Below the pieces are notes generated by a model that worked only from the letters and a program-made list of their open reading frames with translations, did no database searches and was not told the DNA's origin. Both the position numbers and the translations under genes were made by a program. Positions 1 to 9,263 of a DNA stretch of 64,000 bases are shown here, one piece after another. Within the stretch, counting starts at the first letter, position 1. The number at the start of each line of letters is the position of its first letter. The DNA is from Niabella yanshanensis (GTDB taxonomy: Bacteria; Bacteroidota; Bacteroidia; Chitinophagales; Chitinophagaceae), in assembly GCF_034424215.1 (NCBI RefSeq), contig NZ_CP139960.1, positions 1,860,001 to 1,924,000 on the forward strand. The letters are read 5' to 3'.

Positions 1-1
1 A

Positions 2-976
2 GGAACCGTTCTTGCTAAAAGAACTTTACCCAATGGTATCCGGCTTAAAAAGGTAGCGGTATCACTGGGAGTAGTAGGCGCCATTTATGAGAGCCGACCC
101 AATGTTACCTATGATATTGCGGCACTTTGCTTACGTAGCCGGAATGCCTGTATATTAAAGGGTAGCAGCGATGCACAGCATACTAACAAAGTTTCTATCA
201 GCATTATACAAACAGCGTTAAAAGAATTTGGCCTGGATATAAACACGGTAAGCCTGCTACCCCCTCAACGGGAAGTAGTACAGGAAATGTTTACGGCTAC
301 CAGATACCTGGATGTATTGATACCGCGGGGATCTGAAGGCCTGATCAGTTTTGTTCGTCAGAACAGCCTGGTACCGGTTATTGAAACAGGCGCAGGCGTT
401 TGTCATGTATATATAGAAAAGACCGCCGACCTCAAAAAAGCAGTAGCTATTGCGGTAAACGCCAAGGTAAGCAGACCCTCGGTTTGCAATGCCGCAGATA
501 CCATTTTGGTAGACAAAGACATTGCCACCGATTTCCTTTATTTATTAAAGCCAGCTTTTGAGAAGTATGAGGTTGAAATTTTCGCAGATGCTGTATCTTA
601 TAAAAACTTAAAAGGCTACCCCTATTTAATCAAAGCAAAACCGGAAGATTTCGGCAGGGAGTTCCTGTCTTTGAAATGTGCTGTAAAGACCGTTAAGGAT
701 ATTGATGAGGCTTTGGACCATATTGCCGAATACTCCACCAAACACTCAGAAGCCATTGTATCCAAAAACAAAAAAGCCTGCGAACGTTTTGTTACCGAAG
801 TAGATGCAGCCGCAGTTTATACCAATGCGTCTACAAGATTTACGGACGGTGAAGAGTTTGGCCTGGGAGCAGAGATCGGCATTTCCACACAAAAACTACA
901 TGCCCGTGGGCCATTTGCCCTGGAAAAGCTCGTAACAGAAAAATGGATACTGGAGGGTAACGGACAAATAAGATAA
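2..976 (+). CDS. proA: glutamate-5-semialdehyde dehydrogenase (gamma-glutamyl phosphate reductase), 5' end outside window
   Basis: ProA reduces gamma-glutamyl phosphate to glutamate-5-semialdehyde with NADPH, the second step of proline synthesis in the cytoplasm. The reading frame is open from the first bases of the window, so the N-terminus lies upstream; about 324 C-terminal residues are present of the usual roughly 400-420. Visible family signatures are GAIYESRPNVT, the nucleotide-binding ALCLRSRNACILKGSSDA stretch, VIETGAGVCHVY, the catalytic-cysteine segment RPSVCNA, and the C-terminal FGLGAEIGISTQKLHARGP. An internal ATG at 287 would remove conserved sequence and is not the start. A terminator follows. 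The proB partner is probably upstream but cannot be seen. Confidence 0.96.
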   Translation, partial: GTVLAKRTLPNGIRLKKVAVSLGVVGAIYESRPNVTYDIAALCLRSRNACILKGSSDAQHTNKVSISIIQTALKEFGLDINTVSLLPPQREVVQEMFTATRYLDVLIPRGSEGLISFVRQNSLVPVIETGAGVCHVYIEKTADLKKAVAIAVNAKVSRPSVCNAADTILVDKDIATDFLYLLKPAFEKYEVEIFADAVSYKNLKGYPYLIKAKPEDFGREFLSLKCAVKTVKDIDEALDHIAEYSTKHSEAIVSKNKKACERFVTEVDAAAVYTNASTRFTDGEEFGLGAEIGISTQKLHARGPFALEKLVTEKWILEGNGQIR

Positions 977-1003
977 ATTCTAAAGTTCCTCATCAACGAA
1001 AAA

Positions 1004-1032
1004 GCTGGTAAATCACTTTACCAGCCTTTTTT
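1004..1032 (+). terminator. rho-independent terminator after proA
   Basis: A 9-bp perfect stem (GCTGGTAAA / TTTACCAGC) with a 4-nt loop is followed by C and seven T. It lies 27 nt after the proA stop and separates that gene from the oppositely oriented tRNA-Thr. Confidence 0.85.
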
Positions 1033-1035
1033 ATG

Positions 1036-1108
1036 AGCCGAAGAAGGGAGTCGAACCCCCGACCTGCTGATTACAAATCAGCTGCTCTACCAACTGAGCT
1101 ACTTCGGC
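1036..1108 (-). tRNA. tRNA-Thr(TGT)
   Basis: Read on the minus strand, a full cloverleaf can be drawn: acceptor GCCGAAG/CTTCGGC, D arm GCTC/GAGC, anticodon stem GCTGA/TCAGC with anticodon TGT, T arm with TTCGACT loop, discriminator T; no encoded CCA. It is nearly identical to the tRNA-Thr(TGT) at 20942-21014. The one difference I see is in the 5' strand of the T stem (GGGGG here, GCGGG there). Confidence 0.95.
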
Positions 1109-1362
1109 CTGCTGCAAAAAAGCACTGCGTTTTATCAACGGGCCGCGAAAATAAAGTAAAATTCATACCATACCACCATCACTATATTTCCTTCACTTTA
1201 ATGCGTCTTCATTCCATTGCCACCTAACAATTTATCGAAATATCAGCTCCTCATGCCGCAAAAAACGACTTTTAAAACAGCGCCCCTTTACAGTTATCCA
1301 CTACAACTCCCGGTATTGCTAAATAATCATTAATTTAGCCGCCTCATATAAAAGCATTGATT

Positions 1363-2334
1363 ATGCCCCAAAATGCAAACAGGCAGTTCCTTGATTTTGA
1401 AAAACCAATAAAGGATTTATTGGACGAAATTGAATTAACTACTGAGCGAGAAAAGAAAACGGACATCGATCTAGGCGGCCAGATAGAGCAGCTTCAAAAT
1501 AAAGTAGATGAAACGCGTAAGACCATCACTCATAATCTTACCGATTGGCAGCGTGTACAATTAAGCCGGCACCCGGACAGACCTTATACACATAAGTATA
1601 TTGAGCTGATGACGGAGAACTATACGGAATTATATGGCGACCGTAACATTAAGGACGACAAAGCCATGGTAGGCGGGTTTGCTTCTTTAGATGGTCAAAC
1701 AGTAATGATCATTGGCCAGCAAAAAGGATCTAATACCAAAAAGCGCCAGTTACGCAATTTTGGTATGGCAAATCCTGAAGGTTACCGTAAGGCCCTGCGT
1801 TTGATGAAGCTGGCCGAAAAATTTAATAAACCGGTTATTACATTGATCGATACTCCCGGAGCTTTCCCCGGTTTGGAAGCCGAAGAGCGGGGACAAGGCG
1901 AAGCGATTGCCCGCAATATTTACGAAATGATGCGTTTGAAAGTGCCGGTAATATGTATTATCATTGGCGAAGGCGCAAGTGGCGGAGCATTAGGCATAGG
2001 TGTGGGCGACAGAGTGTATATGATGGAAAACACCTGGTACACGGTTATCTCTCCCGAAAACTGCAGCACCATTCTCTGGCGTAGCTGGGACTATAAAATG
2101 AAAGCGGCAGAACAACTAAAACTCACTTCTACTAAAATGAAAGAGTTTGGCCTTATAGACGGTATTATACCCGAGCCTGATGGCGGAGCACATTGGGACT
2201 ATGAACTGGCCGCTCAAAATTTAAAGAAGCAAATATTAGCAGGTCTCGCAGAAATAAAGAATATGAAACCTGAGAAACGTGTTGAAGCCCGTATAGAAAA
2301 GTTCAGCAAAATGGGCTTCTGGGAAGAAGTGTAG
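1363..2334 (+). CDS. accA: acetyl-CoA carboxylase carboxyltransferase subunit alpha
   Basis: AccA is the alpha half of the carboxyltransferase that moves the carboxyl group from biotin to acetyl-CoA, the first committed step of fatty acid synthesis. The 323-residue product is normal for the family. It has the N-terminal helical segment ([16 protein letters not shown]), YTHKYIELM, the core [38 protein letters not shown] and the oxyanion-type [20 protein letters not shown] chose ATG 1363; a TTG two codons upstream (1357) is also in frame. The gene is monocistronic as far as visible; dapA follows after about 200 nt. Confidence 0.97.
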   Translation: MPQNANRQFLDFEKPIKDLLDEIELTTEREKKTDIDLGGQIEQLQNKVDETRKTITHNLTDWQRVQLSRHPDRPYTHKYIELMTENYTELYGDRNIKDDKAMVGGFASLDGQTVMIIGQQKGSNTKKRQLRNFGMANPEGYRKALRLMKLAEKFNKPVITLIDTPGAFPGLEAEERGQGEAIARNIYEMMRLKVPVICIIIGEGASGGALGIGVGDRVYMMENTWYTVISPENCSTILWRSWDYKMKAAEQLKLTSTKMKEFGLIDGIIPEPDGGAHWDYELAAQNLKKQILAGLAEIKNMKPEKRVEARIEKFSKMGFWEEV

Positions 2335-2538
2335 TAACAGATGAAAGATAGTAGTTTACGGGATAGCCGCGATACAATATCCTTACACCCGTTGGCGCTA
2401 TCATTTTAAACTGATTATCTGCCGAAGCTAAAAGCATGCACTTCAACTGAAAAATAAAACCAATTAAGTTATGTTAGATACGTGATGTATATCCGTTATC
2501 TGTCAACTATCACCTATCATCTCAAATTTCGGACTAAA

Positions 2539-3423
2539 ATGTCTTTACAACAAAAACTTACCGGCACCGGTATTGCAATAGTAACTCCCTTTACATCTAA
2601 TGGCGATTTTGATTGGGCCACACTCGAAAACCTGATCAACTTCTGGATTGAAAATAAAATAGAATACCTGGTTGTAGCAGGTACTACAGGCGAAAGTGCT
2701 ACCCTTACACGTGGAGAAGAACAGGAGTTGTTCGATTTCGTAAAGGAAAAAGCTGCGGGTCGCATTGGCCTGGTAGCGGGTATTGGCGGCAATGACACAC
2801 GAGAAGTAGTTCATGCTTTTCAAACCATGAAACTGGATGGATACGATGCCATTCTTTCAGTAGCGCCTTATTACAATAAACCAGGTCAGGAAGGATTATA
2901 CCAGCACTATAAAACCATTGACGCTGTAGCACCTTTACCGATAATCATGTATAATGTACCGGGACGTACCGGCCAGAGCGTAAGCGCTGAAACTACCGTT
3001 CGGATTGCCAATGATTGTAAAAACATTATTGCTACAAAAGAAGCTTCGGGTAGTTTTGAGCAATTCAATTATATCATGAAGTATAAACCAGCCGGGTTCA
3101 TGCTGATCAGCGGAGATGATCCTATTGCGCTACCCATGATCGCACTGGGAGCCAAAGGAGTTATATCGGTGGTAGCTAACGCTTATCCCAAAGAGTTTGG
3201 AGACATGATACGTCTTTGCCTCGCAGGTGAATTTTCGCAAGCATTGCCTTTACACCTGAAGTTCACAGACATCATCACTTCTTTGTTTGCAGAAGGTAGC
3301 CCCGCTGGTGTAAAACAGTACCTGCAGGAGATGGGATTTTGCACTACCAACTCCCGTCTCCCGGTCGTGCCTGTAAGTGATGCGCATGCAGCGAAAATAA
3401 AAGCGCTCATGGCAACTGTTTAG
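2539..3423 (+). CDS. dapA: 4-hydroxy-tetrahydrodipicolinate synthase
   Basis: DapA condenses pyruvate with aspartate semialdehyde, the first committed step of lysine and meso-diaminopimelate synthesis. The 294-residue TIM-barrel product matches the family length. Key residues visible are the GTTGES pyruvate-carboxylate loop, the tyrosine motif VAPYYNKPGQEGLYQHY, the catalytic Tyr in MYNVPGRTG and the Schiff-base Lys in IIATKEASG. The frame extends 19 codons upstream to 2482, but those residues are not conserved in the family and ATG 2539 (MSLQQKLTGTG) is the sensible start. A hairpin with a T run follows the stop. Confidence 0.97.
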   Translation: MSLQQKLTGTGIAIVTPFTSNGDFDWATLENLINFWIENKIEYLVVAGTTGESATLTRGEEQELFDFVKEKAAGRIGLVAGIGGNDTREVVHAFQTMKLDGYDAILSVAPYYNKPGQEGLYQHYKTIDAVAPLPIIMYNVPGRTGQSVSAETTVRIANDCKNIIATKEASGSFEQFNYIMKYKPAGFMLISGDDPIALPMIALGAKGVISVVANAYPKEFGDMIRLCLAGEFSQALPLHLKFTDIITSLFAEGSPAGVKQYLQEMGFCTTNSRLPVVPVSDAHAAKIKALMATV

Positions 3424-3448
3424 TTATACAGCGATTTAGATTATTGGG

Positions 3449-3479
3449 GGTTGATGGCTGTTGCTGTCAACCTTTTTTT
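3449..3479 (+). terminator. probable terminator after dapA
   Basis: A 6-bp stem GGTTGA/TCAACC with a 12-nt loop is followed directly by seven T, 26 nt after the dapA stop. The T run touches the stop of the convergent gene at 3478. Confidence 0.65.
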
Positions 3480-3948
3480 AATGCCTGTATTGGTCTGTAG
3501 CCGGTGGCTTAAAATATTGTCGTGTAAAAAAAGCGATGGGCAAACCGATGCAGAAAAATAAAATCGCGATTGCTGTAAGCGCAGCACTAAGCTCAAAGGA
3601 AGACGCCCCAATCTTACTTAAGGGAACAACCAACAGCGTAGTAACTGCCCAGGCTATAAGCGCTACCAACAGCGCGCTCAGAAAAATATTTTTCTGTAGG
3701 AATTGCATCCGGGGAAACAATTTAAAATAAACCACTACACAAGCGAGTACAATAAGAAAATGGCATAATAATCCAACTAAAGGATAGAGCGCCCCACCTG
3801 TAAATGCAGTTTTACCAAAGAGCCCGCTTGCGATATATCTCAATATGATATCCGGCGGTGTTTTACGGGCTACATAATTTTGGGCGAACGCACCAAATAT
3901 ATCTAATATGCCGGCAACTAATGTGGTTTTCAATATTTCCCTTTTCAT
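3478..3948 (-). CDS. small integral membrane protein, function unknown
   Basis: The 156-residue product has about four hydrophobic helices: one at the N-terminus (TTLVAGILDIFGAFAQNYVA), one around residues 55-75 (YPLVGLLCHFLIVLACVVVYF), one around 88-110 (NIFLSALLVALIAWAVTTLLVV) and one around 122-145 (ELSAALTAIAILFFCIGLPIAFF). Loops are short and basic. No catalytic motif is visible and I do not recognise the family with certainty; proteins of this type are usually annotated as hypothetical membrane proteins. It stands alone, convergent with dapA. Confidence 0.7.
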   Translation of the reverse strand: MKREILKTTLVAGILDIFGAFAQNYVARKTPPDIILRYIASGLFGKTAFTGGALYPLVGLLCHFLIVLACVVVYFKLFPRMQFLQKNIFLSALLVALIAWAVTTLLVVPLSKIGASSFELSAALTAIAILFFCIGLPIAFFTRQYFKPPATDQYRH

Positions 3949-4042
3949 AACCTGTTATTTAAACGATGACCTCCGCCTCAATAAATACACAAGTAAGCTA
4001 GTATTTTTTTTAATGGACAAGATGGTTCCTGCCGTTCAGTTG

Positions 4043-4732
4043 CTAGTTACCATCATTTTCAGTTTTGATCAATAGTTCTGTCAGCCTGTTCTCCAGGGCC
4101 AGCAAACGGTCCATTTTTTCGTGCAGCAGCTTTATTTCGAGCTCTGCCTTCAGGTTGATCATATAATCTTTCTTGGCCCTTTCCCTGTCTTTTTCCTCCT
4201 GCCGGTTCTGGCTCATCATAATTACCGGCGCCTGCAGCGCTGCCAGGCAGGACAGAATAAGATTCAGAAGGATAAAAGGGTAAGGATCAAATCCTTTATT
4301 CAGCAGTATCAATGCGTTAAGCCCAATCCATAATAGTAAAAAAACAATAAAGGAAATAATAAAGGTCCAGCTTCCGCCAAATGTGGCCACCTTATCTGCA
4401 ACTCTTTGTCCGAGGGTAGCGCCTGAACTATTTTCATCCTCAATCGCATCTGCCAGTATCGTATCCCCGGCTATTGACTCCATAACGTTTTTTGCCAGGT
4501 CAGTAACTTTCCCGGTTTGGGCTGACAGGTGATGAACAATATACTTTTCCCTGTAGGCTTTTAACTCGGTAACCGACAGGCAATGATGGGTTGTAAAACC
4601 AGGGCTTTCCTGCCGGATCAAATCCACAATTTTATCATTGAGAGAACTGCCCGCCACCTTTTGAGATACAGGATACTCTCTCCCTGAAACATCGCTACGA
4701 AATGTTTTCATCAGATACGATTTAAAATTCAA
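4043..4732 (-). CDS. DUF1003 domain-containing membrane protein
   Basis: The 229-residue protein carries an N-terminal soluble segment with a zinc-hook-like pattern (around ESPGFTTHHCLSVTELKAYREKY), then two membrane helices (WTFIISFIVFLLLWIGLNALI; PFILLNLILSCLAALQAPVIM) with the DUF1003 signature GGSWTFI...FDPYPFILLN...MMSQNRQEEKDR. It ends in a predicted coiled-coil tail rich in Lys/Glu/Leu. The DUF1003 family has no established function. The start lies 16 nt after the thioesterase stop, suggesting co-transcription; an alternative in-frame ATG exists seven codons downstream. Confidence 0.85.
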   Translation of the reverse strand: MNFKSYLMKTFRSDVSGREYPVSQKVAGSSLNDKIVDLIRQESPGFTTHHCLSVTELKAYREKYIVHHLSAQTGKVTDLAKNVMESIAGDTILADAIEDENSSGATLGQRVADKVATFGGSWTFIISFIVFLLLWIGLNALILLNKGFDPYPFILLNLILSCLAALQAPVIMMSQNRQEEKDRERAKKDYMINLKAELEIKLLHEKMDRLLALENRLTELLIKTENDGN

Positions 4733-4748
4733 CCTTCCTTTTCAGCCA

Positions 4749-5261
4749 TCATCCTTTTTCAAAAAGCTCCTTTAACTCTTTAGCATCGTCGGGCTTCATT
4801 TTACCGCCTAATATTAATCTCAACTGGCGACGACGCAATGCGCCGTTGTAACGTTCAACGTCATCCGCGGTTTCAGGCTCAATAGGCTGAGCGGCTTTGG
4901 GCCTGCTGTGCTCGTCCAAAGCAACAAAAGTGTAATAAGCTGTATTACTTCTATATTTCTGTTGCGTTACCAGGTCTTCCCCCCATACATCCAAAAACAC
5001 TTCCATCGAAGAATTAAATGCACGGGTAACACGTGCTTCAATATGCACGGCATTGCCCAACTTAATAGCGTTTAAAAAAGAAATATTATCAACAGAAGCT
5101 GTTACTACAGGTGCGTTGCTGTGTTTTTGAGCAGACAAAGCAGCGGCAATATCCATCCAATACATCAATCTCCCTCCCATTAAATTCCCAAACACATTCG
5201 TATCATTCGGTAATACCAATTCTGTCATCACAATCAAACTATCTGCGGGTTTTTTAACCAT
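4749..5261 (-). CDS. acyl-CoA thioesterase, hotdog fold (YciA/BACH type)
   Basis: Hotdog thioesterases of this type hydrolyse acyl-CoA to free acid and CoA in the cytoplasm. The 170-residue product shows the family pattern: VLPNDTNVFGNLMGGRLMYWMDIAA (catalytic Asn/Asp region), SVDNISFLNAIKLGNAVHIEARV, SSMEVFLDVWGEDL, and a variable basic C-terminal tail (YNGALRRRQLRLI). It has a single hotdog domain, unlike the tandem BACH enzymes. It probably heads a two-gene unit with the DUF1003 gene. A TACATTTG -7 element lies upstream at 5277-5284. The acyl-chain preference cannot be read from sequence. Confidence 0.92.
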   Translation of the reverse strand: MVKKPADSLIVMTELVLPNDTNVFGNLMGGRLMYWMDIAAALSAQKHSNAPVVTASVDNISFLNAIKLGNAVHIEARVTRAFNSSMEVFLDVWGEDLVTQQKYRSNTAYYTFVALDEHSRPKAAQPIEPETADDVERYNGALRRRQLRLILGGKMKPDDAKELKELFEKG

Positions 5262-5276
5262 TCTATACTTTTTTTA

Positions 5277-5284
5277 CAAATGTA
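5277..5284 (-). promoter_or_regulatory. Bacteroidota -7 promoter element for the thioesterase gene
   Basis: On the minus strand TACATTTG matches TAnnTTTG, 16 nt upstream of the ATG at 5261. No convincing TTG -33 is seen; CTG lies 21 nt further upstream. Confidence 0.5.
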
Positions 5285-5335
5285 GCAGCAAATTGCAGAT
5301 TTTTACAGTTACAACTTAAATATCAATAATAATAC

Positions 5336-7051
5336 ATGAGTACTACATCAGGCATTAAAATCCAGTCCGGTCAGAAGCAGGAAACCCGGGCCTTAGGTCT
5401 TTTTATGTTAGGATGGTTTATTGTAAACGCTCTGCAGGCCTATTTCCTGGGACTGGAAGGAGACGAAGCGTACTACTGGCATTTGTCCCAAAATATAGAT
5501 TGGAGTTATTTCGACCATCCCCCTATGGTGGCTTTACTGATCCGGATGGGAGAAATTTTGGGTCATGGAAGCTTGTTTACCCGCTTAGGCACGGTATTCA
5601 TAACAACGCTCTCCATTGGCATTATTTATAAAGCCCTGCCTGACTATTTAAAGAATATAAGATGGTATATACTGATAGCTGCATCAACACTTTTGGTAAA
5701 CGTTTATAGCTTTATCACAACACCCGATGCGCCTCTTTTATTTTTTTCGTCCTTATTCCTGTTAACCTATAAAAGCTTTTTGAATAAAAGAAGTATTGCC
5801 AATAGTCTTTTGATGGCTTTATGTATCACCGGCATGTTTTACAGCAAGTATCATGGTATCTTACTCATTTTTTTCGTAGTACTTTCCAATTACAAATTGC
5901 TTATCAACCGGTATTTCTGGCTAACCATATTGATTACTACAGTTTTCTTTTTACCGCATATTTACTGGCAGTACGAGCACGACTGGCCTAGTTTCCGTTA
6001 TCATTTGAATGAGCGTCTCGCCAGGCACTACCGAATAAACCACACCACCGATTATTTGCTAGGCCAGATTTTGGTTTTCGGCCCGTTTATCTCACTATTA
6101 TTTTATGCAACCTGTTACAGACTTAAGATCAAAGACCCATTACTCAGAACTCATTTATTCATTTTTGCAGGCACTCTGATCTTCTTTTTGATCTCCTCCT
6201 TTAAAAACACGGTAGAAGCACACTGGACATTAATAGCAGCGCCTTCATTTATGACCTTATTTATGTCGCTTATTATAAACGGCACTAATAAGTACCAGCG
6301 TCTTTTTCGCAAATTTGCTATCGCCAATATCGTGATCATACTATTGGCCAGGGTGCTTTTTTTAGTTCCCCACTCTCCGTTTACCTTAATCCGGCATTAT
6401 TATCCGTTTTTCTACGGAAAGCAATGGGCCGAAACTTTGCATAAGGCCGCAGGCAACACTCCGGTCATTTTTGAGAACTCTTATGTATTGCCATCGCTGT
6501 ACACTTATTATTATCCGGAAGCTCAAGCCCTGGATTACAACACTAAGAGCTACCGCAAAACCAATTATAATCTGGAAAACGATTGTAAATTGAGTGGCCA
6601 AAAAGTATGGCATTATCAAATAACCCGGGAAAAAGATCCGGCTTTTACTTATATCGATACTAAATACAACCCCGGGCAGCTGCGTCCTATTGAAAGTTTC
6701 ACCTGTGTCAATTCCTTAAGGATCGTTCCTCTGCAATTACCTTCCCGGTTAAAGGCCGGCTCGTCTTATCCAATTAAGATTAGGTTTGAAAACAAATCTG
6801 CCCGGACAATCACGCTTTATAATGAGCTTGAGATCGATTATGCTTTTTTTATCGCAAAGTCCGATTTTGTTAACGCGGATGAAGCTTATAAAATTGACGG
6901 GGATACGATTGCTCCGGGGCAAAAAAGCATTATTGCCCTTAACCTACGGACACCTGATCAACCGGGCTGCTACAAACTCCTTTTCTCCATAAAAAACAGA
7001 CATCTGCAAGGCAACTTTGCCAGTCCGTTTTATGAAATAGAAATAAACTAA
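5336..7051 (+). CDS. GT39/ArnT-like polyprenyl-phosphate-dependent glycosyltransferase, integral membrane
   Basis: Enzymes of this GT-C group transfer a sugar from a lipid-phosphate carrier to a protein or glycolipid on the periplasmic side. The 571-residue product begins with a membrane helix (FMLGWFIVNALQAYFLG) and the conserved first loop GDEAYYWHLSQ...YFDHPPMVALLIR, the acidic/DHPP catalytic region of this family. About ten further helices follow (to about residue 345), then a soluble C-terminal domain of about 220 residues including a beta-rich end (IKIRFENKSARTITLYNELE). The acceptor and donor sugar are unknown. It converges on the sulfatase-fold gene with only 5 nt between the stops. 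Confidence 0.85.
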   Translation: MSTTSGIKIQSGQKQETRALGLFMLGWFIVNALQAYFLGLEGDEAYYWHLSQNIDWSYFDHPPMVALLIRMGEILGHGSLFTRLGTVFITTLSIGIIYKALPDYLKNIRWYILIAASTLLVNVYSFITTPDAPLLFFSSLFLLTYKSFLNKRSIANSLLMALCITGMFYSKYHGILLIFFVVLSNYKLLINRYFWLTILITTVFFLPHIYWQYEHDWPSFRYHLNERLARHYRINHTTDYLLGQILVFGPFISLLFYATCYRLKIKDPLLRTHLFIFAGTLIFFLISSFKNTVEAHWTLIAAPSFMTLFMSLIINGTNKYQRLFRKFAIANIVIILLARVLFLVPHSPFTLIRHYYPFFYGKQWAETLHKAAGNTPVIFENSYVLPSLYTYYYPEAQALDYNTKSYRKTNYNLENDCKLSGQKVWHYQITREKDPAFTYIDTKYNPGQLRPIESFTCVNSLRIVPLQLPSRLKAGSSYPIKIRFENKSARTITLYNELEIDYAFFIAKSDFVNADEAYKIDGDTIAPGQKSIIALNLRTPDQPGCYKLLFSIKNRHLQGNFASPFYEIEIN

Positions 7052-7056
7052 AGCCA

Positions 7057-8991
7057 CTACCGTACAGTTAATCGGTTATCGATTAACCGGTTATTGTATT
7101 GCTGAATAAACGCTTTTAATCTTTTGTTCATTCGTGCCAAAGTATCTGGTTTTTGTTGCGCCAGGTCGGCTTGCAAAAACCGGTCAATCTTCCAGTTGTA
7201 TAACTTTCCAGGTTTCAGGGCATCGCTCATTAATAAATAATCACCCTGAAACCAGCGGTATCCACCCGAGTATTGGTAAGCAAAATGAGGATCTTGTTGT
7301 GTACTGTCCAACACATTATTGCCGTAGGCCAAAAACGGTTTGTTGTAGTTGAGATAGCCCAGCACCGTCGGCATAATATCAATTTGCTGTATAATTTCAT
7401 TCGTTACTCCTTTCATATTGTCATCGCCCGGAGCGTACAGGAGTATAGGAATGGCATATTCACCCCAGGCGTTCTGATATTCGCGGTGATGGGTTTCCGT
7501 AGCATGGTCGGCGCTTATAATAAAAAGTGTATTGTTAAACCAGGGCTGTGTTTTTGCCCGGTTGAAAAATTTTCTCAGGGCCATATCTGTATAACTAATA
7601 CACTCAAATACGGGTAAGGCTCCTTTTTCAAAAACACCCTCGTATTGTTTAGGCACTTTAAAAGGATGATGCGATGAAACTGAAAATATAGTGCTGAAAA
7701 AAGGTTGCTGAAAACTGCTTAGCTTTTCATCAAAAAACTGGAAGAATGGCTCATCCCAAATGCCCCAGATCCCATCATATTCTTTATCATTATTAAATTC
7801 ATTTTTTCCATAATAATGCGCTATACCCAATAATTTGATAATTGCTGCAAACCCCATTGACCCGTTTGGTGCTCCATGAAAAAAGGAGGTATGGTAACCT
7901 TCATTTTTCAAGGCATGCGCTAACCCGCCAATAGTATCAGACACATAGGGAGTCAGTACAAACGGATTGAATCCGCTTGGGATAGAGGCGATGCAGGATG
8001 GTATCGCATCTATCGATTTACGGCCATTTGCAAACGAATTCCAGAACACTTTGCTTTGCCCGGCCAGTGAATCCAGAAACGGCGTATAACCTTTATAGGT
8101 TCCATTATCCAAATCCTTATTATAAAAACCAACGGCCTCTTTACCAAAACTTTCGAGTAATATTAAAACCACATTCTTTTTTTGAAAGTGATTAGCCGGA
8201 TCAGGCGTGTGAACCGGCGTGTAAATAGCTTCCAGCGCATACTCTTTGTAATACTCCATTTTTTTCAGCCCTTTCACACTCATGGTTCGGATAAATGTGA
8301 ACGGAGTATTTAATACCAGGTAAATTTCATTGGGACTTTTCACATAATCGCCTGCGTTGCTGATGGTGATAGGCCTTGTGCTATGTTTAAAATCACCACG
8401 TATTCCACCTATAGCAAGTACTACTGTTAATACGAGTATGCCCGTACCCGTGATGTAATATCTAAGTTTGGATGAAGAGCTGTTGAACCTGGCCTGTACC
8501 CTGTTATAAAGCCAAATCATTGACAGGATGAGCCCCGCAAAAATCAATACAACATACCAGAAATCAAATATAAAATCCCAAACCAGCTTCAGGCCGTTTT
8601 TTTCATTTTGAAACTCCTGCAAGACGCTGAATGTGGTGCGGCGTAAAGTAAACCTGTAGTAGATAAAATCAATACAGTTAAGCAGCAGAGCAATACCTAT
8701 GAAAATAAAAAATACAAGCCTTACTATTTTCAGGTACATTTTATTGTTACGCCATTTCTCCGGCACAGGCAGCAACATCATTACCAGCGGAAGCCCCCCA
8801 AAATAAAACAGGGCGGCGATATCAAATTTGCCTCCTCCCTTTAAAATATTAAACCAATCTTCCCACCCCAGGTGAGGAAACATTGATCTGTTAATCCAGA
8901 AAAAAAACAGTCTGCACAGGAAAAACAGGAACATTACCGTTGTAAACCGGTAAAGGACAACTGCATAGTAGTTAGTTTTGTACGTTTTCAT
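7057..8991 (-). CDS. LTA synthase-like sulfatase-fold membrane protein (phosphoglycerol/phosphoethanolamine transferase family)
   Basis: The 644-residue product has five N-terminal membrane helices (about residues 12-205) and a periplasmic alkaline-phosphatase-superfamily domain. Visible motifs are VVLILLESFGKEAVG (metal Glu), FANGRKSIDAIPSCIASIP (nucleophile position, a Ser here instead of the Thr of staphylococcal LtaS), FHGAPNGSMGF, WGIWDEPFF, SSHHPF and ISADHATE (metal Asp-His). The family transfers phosphoglycerol or phosphoethanolamine to envelope lipids or glycans. Gram-negative Bacteroidota lack lipoteichoic acid, so the physiological acceptor is unknown. A TAAATTTG element sits 15 nt upstream, implying a very short leader. 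Confidence 0.9.
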   Translation of the reverse strand: MKTYKTNYYAVVLYRFTTVMFLFFLCRLFFFWINRSMFPHLGWEDWFNILKGGGKFDIAALFYFGGLPLVMMLLPVPEKWRNNKMYLKIVRLVFFIFIGIALLLNCIDFIYYRFTLRRTTFSVLQEFQNEKNGLKLVWDFIFDFWYVVLIFAGLILSMIWLYNRVQARFNSSSSKLRYYITGTGILVLTVVLAIGGIRGDFKHSTRPITISNAGDYVKSPNEIYLVLNTPFTFIRTMSVKGLKKMEYYKEYALEAIYTPVHTPDPANHFQKKNVVLILLESFGKEAVGFYNKDLDNGTYKGYTPFLDSLAGQSKVFWNSFANGRKSIDAIPSCIASIPSGFNPFVLTPYVSDTIGGLAHALKNEGYHTSFFHGAPNGSMGFAAIIKLLGIAHYYGKNEFNNDKEYDGIWGIWDEPFFQFFDEKLSSFQQPFFSTIFSVSSHHPFKVPKQYEGVFEKGALPVFECISYTDMALRKFFNRAKTQPWFNNTLFIISADHATETHHREYQNAWGEYAIPILLYAPGDDNMKGVTNEIIQQIDIMPTVLGYLNYNKPFLAYGNNVLDSTQQDPHFAYQYSGGYRWFQGDYLLMSDALKPGKLYNWKIDRFLQADLAQQKPDTLARMNKRLKAFIQQYNNRLIDNRLTVR

Positions 8992-9005
8992 AGCAAAAAA
9001 GAGCG

Positions 9006-9013
9006 CAAATTTA
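9006..9013 (-). promoter_or_regulatory. -7 promoter element for the LtaS-like gene
   Basis: Minus-strand TAAATTTG matches TAnnTTTG, about 15 nt before the ATG at 8991. No TTG at the expected distance, so support is partial. Confidence 0.45.
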
Positions 9014-9165
9014 ATAATATGATAATACTAGTTTAATAAGGCTTGCTTAAAATTTCCTTAAACTACCGGGAATATCTGCCGGCGCATGATTCAATTGGCA
9101 AATGACAATCGCTTATCATAAAAGTAGTTAAGATGGCCTGGCCTCTGTATGCCGGGCAATTTTCG

Positions 9166-9173
9166 TATCTTTG
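9166..9173 (+). promoter_or_regulatory. -7 promoter element for secA
   Basis: TATCTTTG (followed by CAGCCC) matches the Bacteroidota -7 consensus; a CTG 18 nt upstream (9145-9147) may serve as a degenerate -33. The predicted transcript start is near 9180, giving a leader of roughly 85 nt before secA. Confidence 0.6.
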
Positions 9174-9263
9174 CAGCCCTGTCAAATTGTCTGTATGTTT
9201 AATACAAGCATTGTTTTTGACAAGAATATTTCTTTAAAAGATTTTAATTATTAATATATTATC

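Noticed and set aside
1033-1227. Open plus-strand frame of 64 codons over the tRNA-Thr gene
   Set aside because: It is the antisense of a tRNA; the apparent peptide (RRRESNPRPADYKSAALPTELL) is the well-known artefact of translating tRNA complement.
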